This document shows, piece after piece, positions 6,747-12,983 of a DNA stretch of 26,063 nt (position 1 is its first letter; each line of letters opens with the position of its first letter). Position numbers and translations under genes: made by a program. The DNA is taken from IMG/VR virus record IMGVR_UViG_3300043420_001048, positions 1 through 26,063 of that record; one strand, 5' to 3'. The DNA comes from a virus. The notes beneath the pieces are model-generated. The model searched no databases. It was not told the DNA's origin and saw nothing but the letters and a program-made list of their open reading frames with translations.

Positions 6747-7071
6747 ATTTATTCAGTGGTCTAACTTCGCTCACATATGATGGAGGAACAATATACCACC
6801 CTTCAGGTACTTTTATCTGATTGCTGCTCAGTACCCACTCCCCCTGTTGTAGAGTGTACACCCTCAGAACCGAGTTCGGTCCCAGCCTCATTGGACTGGC
6901 TTCTGGTATGAAGATCGTTCTGCTGCTCCCGCAGCCACTCATCAACCCTAGAACCAGCACGCTGCAAACGCTCAATATCTTGATCAGCGTCGATTGCTGT
7001 TTTGGATAAAGAGATTCGCTTTTCAACCCAGCCCAGTAATACAAGGGCAATTTGTGCAACAATTTTTTCAA
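6745..7071 (-). CDS. Outer-membrane spanin-like lipoprotein (Rz1 type)
   Basis: 108 residues if started at TTG 7071. A hydrophobic stretch ILSVCSVLVLGLMSGC ends in a lipobox (MSG-C at about residue 47), so the mature protein would be a lipid-anchored domain of about 61 residues with several prolines (FIPEASPMRLGP, VPEGWYIVPPSY). It lies in another frame of the gene at 6803-7075, the hallmark arrangement of Rz/Rz1 spanins that fuse inner and outer membranes in the last step of lysis. Start choice is uncertain: TTG 7071 can use the same AGGA as the partner gene, while a CTG further in would give a textbook 19-residue signal (MIKILSVCSV...). Position next to a holin supports the call. Confidence 0.6.
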   Translation of the reverse strand: MKKLLHKLPLYYWAGLKSESLYPKQQSTLIKILSVCSVLVLGLMSGCGSSRTIFIPEASPMRLGPNSVLRVYTLQQGEWVLSSNQIKVPEGWYIVPPSYVSEVRPLNK

Positions 7072-7075
7072 GCAT
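6803..7075 (-). CDS. Inner-membrane spanin-like protein (Rz type)
   Basis: 90 residues, start ATG 7075 with AGGA 4 nt upstream. N-terminal hydrophobic segment IVAQIALVLLGWV followed by a charged helix (KTAIDADQDIERLQRAG, VDEWLREQQ) and a polar tail. This fits a short type II membrane protein with a periplasmic helix, but it is shorter than classical Rz and its coiled coil is modest, so the spanin role rests mainly on overlap with the lipoprotein frame and on the adjacent holin. It starts 18 nt after the holin stop, in the same transcript. Confidence 0.55.
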   Translation of the reverse strand: MLEKIVAQIALVLLGWVEKRISLSKTAIDADQDIERLQRAGSRVDEWLREQQNDLHTRSQSNEAGTELGSEGVHSTTGGVGTEQQSDKST

Positions 7076-7093
7076 TATATCCTATTTCTTGCA

Positions 7094-7306
7094 TTAAGCA
7101 GATGGTGTGCTGTCTGTTGGAGTGGTTGTTTCTGTCTTTGCTGCATCCTTGGCCATGATTAGACCAATACCAGCGATAACTGCTGCGATTGCGGCAGCAA
7201 AGTCTGCGTTGGTTGTGGCATCACCGTCAAACATTGCGGTGAGAACCGAACCTACTGCTACGAGAATTGCGCCAATACCTGCTATAGTTGTGTTTTTGTT
7301 ATTCAT
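7094..7306 (-). CDS. Probable holin
   Basis: 70 residues, start ATG 7306 with AAAGGAG 8 nt upstream. Two membrane segments are evident: TTIAGIGAILVAVGSVLTAM (about 6-25) and FAAAIAAVIAGIGLIM (about 36-51), joined by an acidic loop FDGDATTN, and a polar Thr/Lys-rich C-terminus. Size, two segments and charged tail match small class II type phage holins, which form the membrane lesion that triggers lysis. It is first in the lysis cassette; no endolysin is seen in the window. Confidence 0.65.
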   Translation of the reverse strand: MNNKNTTIAGIGAILVAVGSVLTAMFDGDATTNADFAAAIAAVIAGIGLIMAKDAAKTETTTPTDSTPSA

Positions 7307-7365
7307 TTGAATAATCTCCTTTGTAGTATGTATATTGTTTCATCACTGGCCCACAACGGCCAAAC

Positions 7366-7887
7366 TCATTGGTGAATTATTGGATTGAATTTATTTCTTT
7401 TTTTGGTTTTTCTGGACTGTAAAGCCCTTCTTATCATCATCATAATTGGACTAACTGGGGGGTTTTGCTCTGGTTGTCCGTCCTGTGTAACTCCTGCCAA
7501 AGAAGAGTTACCAAGAGACATACCTTCTTCACTCACCTCATCGAATGATTTGTTTTTCTTAGAATAAGGTTGTTTAGCAACATTTTTACCTATATGTTGT
7601 AAATTACCACTTACTGCTAGTGTTCTTAGACGGGAATAAAGCATTTTGTCTTTAGTAATCAACTCTACTATATTCTGTAGTAAGTGCAACATTCTCATTT
7701 TTGTTTCAAAATTTGCACTCATCTTTCTTGGATATTTTAAGTTGTAAACTATTCTATATGCGTCGCTAGATTTCATACCAGACAGGACAAGTAGACTATA
7801 GAACTTCTTTGGATTCTTTATAGCATCCATTACGAAATGCTTTACGAAGTCATTATCTATCTCGACTTGTTCTTGTATTTTTTTCAT
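7366..7887 (-). CDS. Uncharacterised phage protein, basic C-terminus
   Basis: 173 residues. Its ATG overlaps the stop of the upstream gene (ATGA, 7884-7887), so translation is coupled. The first 90 residues are predicted helical (FVKHFVMDAIKNPKKFYSLLVLSG, MLHLLQNIVELITKDKMLYSRL); the remainder is polar and low complexity, ending in RRALQSRKTKKRNKF, which could bind nucleic acid. No domain recognised. It closes an operon starting at the box before 9247. The 59-nt gap to the holin holds only a 5-bp stem with no T run. Confidence 0.7.
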   Translation of the reverse strand: MKKIQEQVEIDNDFVKHFVMDAIKNPKKFYSLLVLSGMKSSDAYRIVYNLKYPRKMSANFETKMRMLHLLQNIVELITKDKMLYSRLRTLAVSGNLQHIGKNVAKQPYSKKNKSFDEVSEEGMSLGNSSLAGVTQDGQPEQNPPVSPIMMMIRRALQSRKTKKRNKFNPIIHQ

Positions 7888-8264
7888 TTTATTTTTCTAA
7901 GTTTTGCTACTATTCTAGTATCTAATGGTATTTCTACCAAATCTGTTTCTGGAATTTTGTCTGGTAGATTGTTTAGAAATACTACGAATGTTTTAAGATA
8001 TGGGTGTAAATCTTGCTCTATTCTTGTAAACAACAATCTAGTTGCTGCTTCTATACCGAAGATATTATAAAATATGATGATATGATTCAGTATAAGTCTT
8101 TCTCTCAGTATTCCTGTTGTCTTGTACTTTCTAAACAATCTTTTCAGGTATTTAATACGATTAATATCTTCGTGAAATTCCTCAATGTTAGTGCATTCAG
8201 GATTATCATAATGCTTCATAGCATACAACAAATAATTTTGATCAGTTAATTTCACGAAATCCAT
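7884..8264 (-). CDS. Conserved T4-like phage protein, DUF7207-type
   Basis: 126 residues starting MDFVKLTDQNYLLYAMKHYDNP. I chose ATG 8264, because AAGG lies 7 nt upstream; ATG 8270 would be only 1 nt from it. The pattern of YLLYAMKHYDNPEC, INRIKYLKRLFRKYKTTGILRERLILNH and FGIEAATRLLF recalls a family common in marine T4-like phages, labelled DUF7207 as far as I recall. No catalytic motif is visible and its role is unknown. It is all helical, cytoplasmic, and sits in an operon of proteins that look virion-associated. Confidence 0.7.
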   Translation of the reverse strand: MDFVKLTDQNYLLYAMKHYDNPECTNIEEFHEDINRIKYLKRLFRKYKTTGILRERLILNHIIIFYNIFGIEAATRLLFTRIEQDLHPYLKTFVVFLNNLPDKIPETDLVEIPLDTRIVAKLRKIK

Positions 8265-8273
8265 TATCATGCC

Positions 8274-8810
8274 TTATTTGTTCAGTGTTTCCGCTGCCGC
8301 TCCTGACATTGGTTCTAGTTCTTTTCCAGAGAAAGATACACTTCCTCCATACTGCACTTTTGCTTGTACATAGAAAGGACCACCTTCATTATCTCCAGCA
8401 TTCAGAGGGGATATAGTTACATGAAGTTCCAGACCCTTTCCACCTGTTCTGTTGGATATTCCGTCATCGACAAACATTTCGCCTTTATCGTTGATTCCTT
8501 GACGACCGCCAAATTGTGTCATATGGAATACTTCATTTGGACTAAGGGGTCTTCTACCGTCATATGGAAAGTCTAGACCTATTGTGTTGAGTTTTACTCT
8601 CAAGAGAGCAAGAGCATTTTTTGCACACTGATGTCTCTCTAGACCGAACATTTTTAGAAAAGAATTAAGTCTTCCTAATACTTCTGGGTCTTCTATCATA
8701 AAAGGAGCAATAGAACCATCAGTAAGAGACATTCCGTTATCTGGAACGCTATATGTGGAGTTTTGTTCTTTTAAATTTCCCAATATGTTTTTTAGTTTAT
8801 TGTAATTCAT
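8274..8810 (-). CDS. Uncharacterised protein, likely virion-associated
   Basis: 178 residues from ATG 8810, 5 nt after AAAAGGA; the frame extends to 8840 but that part overlaps the upstream gene. N-terminus MNYNKLKNILGNLKEQ is a charged helix. The C-terminal half is beta-rich with glycine loops (FHMTQFGGRQGINDKGEMFVDDG, KGLELHVTISPLNAG, GGPFYVQAKVQYGGSVSF). No enzyme motif is visible. The gene is packed between DUF6321-type and DUF7207-type genes, with gaps of about 10 nt, so it is part of one transcript. A structural role is inferred. Confidence 0.7.
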   Translation of the reverse strand: MNYNKLKNILGNLKEQNSTYSVPDNGMSLTDGSIAPFMIEDPEVLGRLNSFLKMFGLERHQCAKNALALLRVKLNTIGLDFPYDGRRPLSPNEVFHMTQFGGRQGINDKGEMFVDDGISNRTGGKGLELHVTISPLNAGDNEGGPFYVQAKVQYGGSVSFSGKELEPMSGAAAETLNK

Positions 8811-8821
8811 TTTGTTTCCTT

Positions 8822-9247
8822 TTAGCATCTGCATCCCCATACTCGGAGAGCAGCATTTATCTTACTCTTTGGATCTCTTGCTGTCTTTGAACTGGTATTT
8901 CTTCTCTTCATTCCACACATACGAGCACAGAATGATTTTCTTCTCGCTTGTGTTTTATCGGAAAGTTTACCGAACCCGCCCTTTTTCTCTGCTTCTCTTT
9001 TTGTTTCTACGCCAGCATGTATACCTTGTCTTTTTGCTTCTGCTCTGGAAAGTCCACCCTCTGGATGGTTCTTACCTTTCTTGAAACCTTTGTATGGTTT
9101 CTTTTCCTTTTCTTCTTTGATGGGAACACAGTTAGGAACTTTTCTCCCGTCCTTTTCCTTCATCCCTACCGCTTCATAACCATCCCAACAAGCCTTCTTG
9201 AGGGATTTCTTTTCGATAAGATTTCTGAGTTCCTTAAAACTTTTCAT
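8822..9247 (-). CDS. DUF6321-type basic protein
   Basis: 141 residues, strongly basic, no membrane segment. The C-terminal half (KGKNHPEGGLSRAEAKRQG, then KSFCARMCGMKRRNTSSKT, ending INAALRVWGCRC) matches my memory of the DUF6321 pattern found in many phages, with conserved KSFCARMxGMK and RxWxC. Cys and Arg/Lys richness suggests nucleic-acid or metal binding; function is unknown. The N-terminus MKSFKELRNLIE resembles the leader shared by many proteins in this block. Start at 9247 is supported by AGAGG 8 nt upstream and a late-type box just before it. Confidence 0.75.
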   Translation of the reverse strand: MKSFKELRNLIEKKSLKKACWDGYEAVGMKEKDGRKVPNCVPIKEEKEKKPYKGFKKGKNHPEGGLSRAEAKRQGIHAGVETKREAEKKGGFGKLSDKTQARRKSFCARMCGMKRRNTSSKTARDPKSKINAALRVWGCRC

Positions 9248-9262
9248 ATAAACCTCTTGGCG

Positions 9263-9270
9263 TATTTAGT
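9263..9270 (-). promoter_or_regulatory. Late-type promoter box ACTAAATA
   Basis: Reads ACTAAATA on the minus strand and contains the TAA stop of the upstream gene (9266-9268). AGAGG follows after 7 nt, then the ATG at 9247. It would give a very short leader. Confidence 0.45.
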
Positions 9271-10429
9271 GATTTTTGTTGTTGTTTCTAGATCTGTTGT
9301 GATGTCTGGAAACTACTCGCAGATTGTGCGAGCCATTGTCCATAGCGTTTCCGTTCTTGTGGTCTAGTTCCACGGAACTGTCACCCTTCTTGGTGCGTCC
9401 TTCGCGGTTCGCTTTTCTTCTGGCAACTGTTCTTTTGCTCTTCTTCTTGCGGTTTTGACGCTGTTTTGGTGTCAGTTCGCTGAGAGATTTGCCGTGTCCA
9501 TACATTCTGCGATCACGCTTGCGGCGGGTTTCCTTGCTTTCTTTTTCAATAAGAAATATCTCAAGAATGGTGTCTAGAATGGGATCAGGAAGAAAACTTT
9601 CTACTTTTGTCTTTGCCCCTTTCTTCGCATCTCTCAATTCTTTTGCTCTCTTGTTTCTTGCAATTCTTAGTTTCTCTTCGTTCTTTGGAACAACTTCCTT
9701 GAACTGCTTTCTAAGAATATTCGCATACTCCTTGTGTCCACCTGTTGCCAAAACAGATTCTGGCATATGGGCATGAGCAACATCATCTTCACCTGCTAGA
9801 ATGGCTTCACGCATTCTTCCTGCTTTTGAATGCTCAACTGGCATTCTACCGTCTTTGATCAGTTTTCTTTGCTGATCTATGCTCAGTTTGTCTTCGTTTC
9901 TTTGAGAAGCAAGAGAGTGAAAATCTATCTTGACTTTATGCACCGTCTTACCATCTGATCCTAGAATACCTCTATGTTGTTTCATATGGTTTTCTATGCT
10001 CTGTTTCAGTGCAGGTCTTCCATCCTTAGATTCCATTTGATCTGGACCAAGTGCAACGGTAATATGATTATGTCCTTCTTTTTCTATCAAATGAACTAGT
10101 TGATGAAAAGGACTTGTTGATGATTTTTGAGGAACAATTCCGTATTTTAACTTACCTCTATGTTCGTCTCCCATATTCGACTCTATATGTCTGTGAGAAT
10201 TTTTTACAAGTGCTTGTTTTTGTTTAAATGAGAGAGGAGAGTCTTTGGTGTTTTCTGATGCACCTAATCCGTGATAAAAATGAGTATAACCACTGGAAGA
10301 AGCGTGTTGTGCTGCTGTTCTTGCAACCTCTTCGTGTCCACGGGTATATGGATTGAAAGCACCCGTTACTAAGAATGCTTTCTTTGTGGATTTCTTTGCT
10401 GCTTCTAATATTTCAATTATTGATTTCAT
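9266..10429 (-). CDS. Nucleotidyltransferase-like protein with C-terminal HNH motif
   Basis: 387 residues. Residues 18-40 (AFLVTGAFNPYTRGHEEVAR) carry the GxFxPxTxGH phosphate-binding motif of cytidylyltransferase/adenylyltransferase-fold enzymes; VALGPDQMESKDG fits a later loop of that fold. A basic linker (270-345) leads to VELDHKNGNAMDNGSHNLRV (353-372) and HHNRSRN, an HNH nuclease motif with ELDH, N and a terminal N. The two domains in one chain are unusual. The nucleotidyl donor and acceptor cannot be read from sequence; the HNH part may nick DNA. The N-terminus MKSIIEILEA fits the leader pattern of this block. It overlaps the upstream gene by 17 bp; no good ribosome site is visible, so it probably relies on coupling. 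Confidence 0.75.
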   Translation of the reverse strand: MKSIIEILEAAKKSTKKAFLVTGAFNPYTRGHEEVARTAAQHASSSGYTHFYHGLGASENTKDSPLSFKQKQALVKNSHRHIESNMGDEHRGKLKYGIVPQKSSTSPFHQLVHLIEKEGHNHITVALGPDQMESKDGRPALKQSIENHMKQHRGILGSDGKTVHKVKIDFHSLASQRNEDKLSIDQQRKLIKDGRMPVEHSKAGRMREAILAGEDDVAHAHMPESVLATGGHKEYANILRKQFKEVVPKNEEKLRIARNKRAKELRDAKKGAKTKVESFLPDPILDTILEIFLIEKESKETRRKRDRRMYGHGKSLSELTPKQRQNRKKKSKRTVARRKANREGRTKKGDSSVELDHKNGNAMDNGSHNLRVVSRHHNRSRNNNKNH

Positions 10430-10604
10430 CTGTTAAAAATATAAGAATGTTTTCTATTTCGTCAGTAGTAAGTTCTCTGTCTAATTTAGATTCTATATGA
10501 AGAAATGTTTCTGTTAATTTTTTAGAAACTTGTTCACGAAGTATACTCTTTGTATACATTTTTCGTGTTTCTTCTAAAATATTTGTGTAGTTAACTTTCT
10601 TCAT
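10413..10604 (-). CDS. Small helical uncharacterised protein
   Basis: 63 residues beginning MKKVNYTNILEETRKMYTK. Entirely helical and charged (SKKLTETFLHIESKLDRELTTDEIENILIFLTDEINN), with no motif recognised. It overlaps the upstream gene by 14 bp and the downstream nucleotidyltransferase by 17 bp, with only a weak AAAGAAAC ribosome site. The dense overlaps and absence of a competing frame support it as a real gene. NILEE fits the leader pattern described for neighbouring proteins. Confidence 0.6.
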   Translation of the reverse strand: MKKVNYTNILEETRKMYTKSILREQVSKKLTETFLHIESKLDRELTTDEIENILIFLTDEINN

Positions 10605-10938
10605 TTTGTTGTTTCTTTAATTTTCTTTTTAATCTCTGTTCTTTTCTTTTTTGTTTTTTCATTTCTTTGATTTCTTCTTCAGATAAGGCTGTGGATTTAT
10701 TCTTGGGTTCTTGTTTTTCCACAGGTGTCTCGATTCCAACATTTTCAACCACAATTTCGTTTTGGTGTTGCTGTATCTCAACTACTGTTTCCTCCTTTTT
10801 GGAAAGCATTTGCTGAAGCCATTCATTAGAAATCAAATGTTTTTGTCCGTTGTTCGACCAGAACCAATGTCCATTTTCTTTATTAGTTTCTCCACCATAT
10901 TTTTGTAGTAATAATTTAGTAAGTTCACTTCTATTCAT
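10591..10938 (-). CDS. Uncharacterised protein with lysine-rich C-terminus
   Basis: 115 residues, start ATG 10938 with GAGGTAA 4 nt upstream. The N-terminal 45 residues (SELTKLLLQKYGG, NGHWFWSNNGQKHLISNEWLQQMLS) could form a small folded domain with conserved Trp residues; the remainder is Glu/Lys/Gln-rich low complexity, ending EIKEMKKQKRKEQRLKRKLKK, a highly basic helix likely to bind nucleic acid or a partner. No family recognised. It follows the 18-codon gene by 8 nt. Confidence 0.65.
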   Translation of the reverse strand: MNRSELTKLLLQKYGGETNKENGHWFWSNNGQKHLISNEWLQQMLSKKEETVVEIQQHQNEIVVENVGIETPVEKQEPKNKSTALSEEEIKEMKKQKRKEQRLKRKLKKQQNEES

Positions 10939-10946
10939 AATTTACC

Positions 10947-11003
10947 TCATTTTGTTGGTTTTGGTTTTGGTTTTGGTTTTCCTTTGCCGCAATTACAGCC
11001 CAT
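10947..11003 (-). CDS. 18-residue Cys/Lys-Pro microprotein
   Basis: Encodes MGCNCGKGKPKPKPKPTK. Although tiny, it has an excellent AAAGGAG site 7 nt upstream, a late-type promoter box immediately before that, and fits exactly between two genes with no overlap. C3-N-C5-G could bind a metal or become modified; the (KP)n tail is a rigid polyproline-like cationic rod. The tail arises from a run of the hexamer CCAAAA. No function is known to me. A similar Lys-Pro stretch occurs in the protein at 19896-20237. Confidence 0.65.
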   Translation of the reverse strand: MGCNCGKGKPKPKPKPTK

Positions 11004-11021
11004 ATTTATGCTCCTTTTTTG

Positions 11022-11029
11022 TATTTAGG
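11022..11029 (-). promoter_or_regulatory. Late-type promoter box CCTAAATA
   Basis: Reads CCTAAATA on the minus strand, contains the TAA stop of the upstream gene (11025-11027), and is followed after 6-7 nt by AAGGAG of the microprotein gene at 11003. Confidence 0.5.
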
Positions 11030-12248
11030 ATTCTGGGGGTTCTCCACCTGTTCCAAATCTAACAGCAGCATTTGCCACATTCTTTTCTGGGAATCCGCCT
11101 GGACCTTCTCTGACTAATTTGGCCATAGAACCTCTCAACACAGAAACCAATCCTTCGTGTTCTTCGTTGTCGTGAGTTTTTACATCAAATTGGTGTTCGT
11201 GGTTTCTAAAATGATCCAGAATGGTGTGTTTTGCTTGAGTTATGTGACCATGTGCTTGAAAAAGTCTATTAAAATGCTTCTCGTTATCGTTTATTATTGT
11301 ATGAAATGCTTGATGTTTGGCGTGAATATTTTGGACTTTTTTACTATTTGGATCGAATTTTTTGCCTTGTTTTTCAGAATCTTTTCTGGCCTTCAATAAC
11401 TCTTTATCTCTGAGCATATCCGCGTGCTTTTTGAGAGTAGATACCGATCTTACCCCAGTTGTTCTTGCGATATTATTTGAGTAATGTTTTATGAATTCGT
11501 GAAATTTGGGGTGCAGTTCACCTGTTGGTATTTTTTTAGCAAATTGTACAGTATTGTTGTCTAGATATTTTTTTGCTTGAGCAATATGATATGATATTTT
11601 TTCGTGTCCCTCTTTTGGAGCAGAAAGTTTTATACCTTCGTGGACAGAAAGAGATGGCGCGTGAGTGTGTTTCTCTTCTAATTGAGAAAGATCAGGAGTA
11701 TCGCCTGTTTTTGATAATTTTCCATCTTCACCTACAGAATATTGTGAGTGGGTTGCAATCATAAGTTTCTTTCCTTTTGGTGGACGATACTTGATTGCAT
11801 TTGGTTGTGCGACCTCTTTTTCTTCACTTTCGCTGTTGTGAACCAAATCTGCTTGGAATGCCGTTCCATGCTGAAGTTTTTTCATACCTTTGGTTCTTTT
11901 GAGAACATGAACGAGATCTGCGTAGTATGGTTTTTTTTCTTTCTTAGCATAATCCATTATTTGTTTAGGACTATGGAATTTCATTTTATCTACACTTGTT
12001 TTGTAACCAACAAAGTGTCTTCCTTTATGATCTCTGCCGAGAACAATACTCATACCACCATCTACTTTTAATGATAGTTTATGCTCTGCATCGTGAATTC
12101 CTTGAAATCTCTGGTGTATTTTCTCTATGTGCTCTACAGCGGAGTGTGGATCACCATGATACAAAAAATCACCGACATGCTCCAGATGCCCTGTTGTAGC
12201 ATGAGCGGCCGCTTCGTTTAATACACTAATAAAGGAAACAAATCTCAT
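11025..12248 (-). CDS. Ligase/nucleotidyltransferase-like protein (KxDG), DUF6267-like
   Basis: 407 residues. K61-V-D-G64 inside LSLKVDGGMSIVLGRD, followed by GRHFVGYKTS, resembles motif I of covalent nucleotidyltransferases (DNA/RNA ligases), where the lysine carries AMP. GTAFQADLVHN and KGKKLMIATHSQYSVG lie where later strands of such domains would be. This arrangement recalls the phage DUF6267 family (KWDG..FVGTK). The remaining 200 residues are helical, His/Lys-rich and unrecognised. A role in sealing or capping nucleic acid ends is possible, but motifs III-V are not clear enough to assert activity. N-terminus MRFVSFISVLNEA fits the leader pattern. The ATG overlaps the upstream TAA by one base. 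Confidence 0.65.
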   Translation of the reverse strand: MRFVSFISVLNEAAAHATTGHLEHVGDFLYHGDPHSAVEHIEKIHQRFQGIHDAEHKLSLKVDGGMSIVLGRDHKGRHFVGYKTSVDKMKFHSPKQIMDYAKKEKKPYYADLVHVLKRTKGMKKLQHGTAFQADLVHNSESEEKEVAQPNAIKYRPPKGKKLMIATHSQYSVGEDGKLSKTGDTPDLSQLEEKHTHAPSLSVHEGIKLSAPKEGHEKISYHIAQAKKYLDNNTVQFAKKIPTGELHPKFHEFIKHYSNNIARTTGVRSVSTLKKHADMLRDKELLKARKDSEKQGKKFDPNSKKVQNIHAKHQAFHTIINDNEKHFNRLFQAHGHITQAKHTILDHFRNHEHQFDVKTHDNEEHEGLVSVLRGSMAKLVREGPGGFPEKNVANAAVRFGTGGEPPES

Positions 12249-12496
12249 TATCTGAGTCCGTAGACAGTACCAGAAATCGAACTTATTGTTCTTGGACTAA
12301 AAGGAAACACTGCGCTTGCAGGAATAATTAGTCCGCTGAATGTTTTCCAATTACCAGCAGAATCTTTTTCCCAAGTTGTTCCTGCAATAGTTGCTGTTGC
12401 TGTTCCTGGATACAATCCTCTAAAATTCAGCACACTTGTTGAACTTGCTGTTATTTGCTCTATGTGCTGATATGCTGATGGATCACTCGTTTTCAT
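12248..12496 (-). CDS. Small beta-rich protein, possibly structural
   Basis: 82 residues, start ATG 12496 with AAGGAGA 7 nt upstream within the HNH gene. Sequence is Ser/Thr/Ala-rich and beta-prone (ITASSTSVLNFRGLYPGTATATIAGTTWEKD, NWKTFSGLIIPASAVFPF). Composition differs from its charged neighbours and looks like a small virion decoration or fibre domain. No family is recognised. It overlaps the HNH gene by 14 bp and the downstream gene by one base. Confidence 0.65.
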   Translation of the reverse strand: MKTSDPSAYQHIEQITASSTSVLNFRGLYPGTATATIAGTTWEKDSAGNWKTFSGLIIPASAVFPFSPRTISSISGTVYGLR

Positions 12497-12983
12497 TTTT
12501 GTCTCCTTGTAGTATTCTTTCTACTTCTGCAAAGGTTATGTCTTTCTTTAATCTCTCTGGTTTTCGAAGCAAATTCATTCTTGCTTCATCTGGTGTCCTG
12601 TCTCGTTTCTTCACATTGCATCTTCTGCAACAAGTCACTAAATTTTCCCAAGAGTTTTGTCCGTTTCTGCTTCTTGGAATAACATGATCTAAAGTCATTT
12701 TTTTTATGCTTCTTTCACCACAATACTGGCAAGTATAGTTGTCGCGGAAGAATATGTTTTTTCTTGTGAGAGAAACCTTTTTGAAAGGTATTCTTACATA
12801 ATCAATCAATGTGATCGAATTTGGTAAATGATAAATTCCTGTTGTCGTGGTTATTTCGTAAAGATGACTACAATTGTATGACTTGATTGCTTTTCCATTC
12901 ATAATCAATCTAACTGCTTTGTACCAATCTATCACATTAATAATTTCACAGGAAGCATTTAGCAATACAACATCGCGTTTCAT
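12483..12983 (-). CDS. HNH endonuclease
   Basis: 166 residues. Classical zinc-stabilised HNH: C85-Q-Y-C88, then LDHVIPRSRNGQNSWENLV with D99-H100 and N114, then C119-x2-C122 and NVKK. This hydrolyses DNA with a divalent metal. The N-terminal part (VVLLNASCEIINVIDWYKAVRLIMNGKA) is typical of the bacterial and phage HNH subgroup with an extra N-terminal domain, not of intron-encoded forms. It could be a free-standing homing nuclease, a nicking factor near packaging, or act on host DNA. Its ATG overlaps the upstream stop (ATGA), so it belongs to the operon rather than being a recent inserted homing gene. Confidence 0.9.
   Translation of the reverse strand: MKRDVVLLNASCEIINVIDWYKAVRLIMNGKAIKSYNCSHLYEITTTTGIYHLPNSITLIDYVRIPFKKVSLTRKNIFFRDNYTCQYCGERSIKKMTLDHVIPRSRNGQNSWENLVTCCRRCNVKKRDRTPDEARMNLLRKPERLKKDITFAEVERILQGDKNENE

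Noticed and set aside
7321-7365. Terminator between the gene at 7366 and the holin
   Set aside because: Only a 5-bp TGGCC/GGCCA stem without a T run is present.
12483-12983. HNH gene as a recently inserted homing element
   Set aside because: It is embedded by 4- and 14-bp overlaps with its neighbours and no split gene flanks it.
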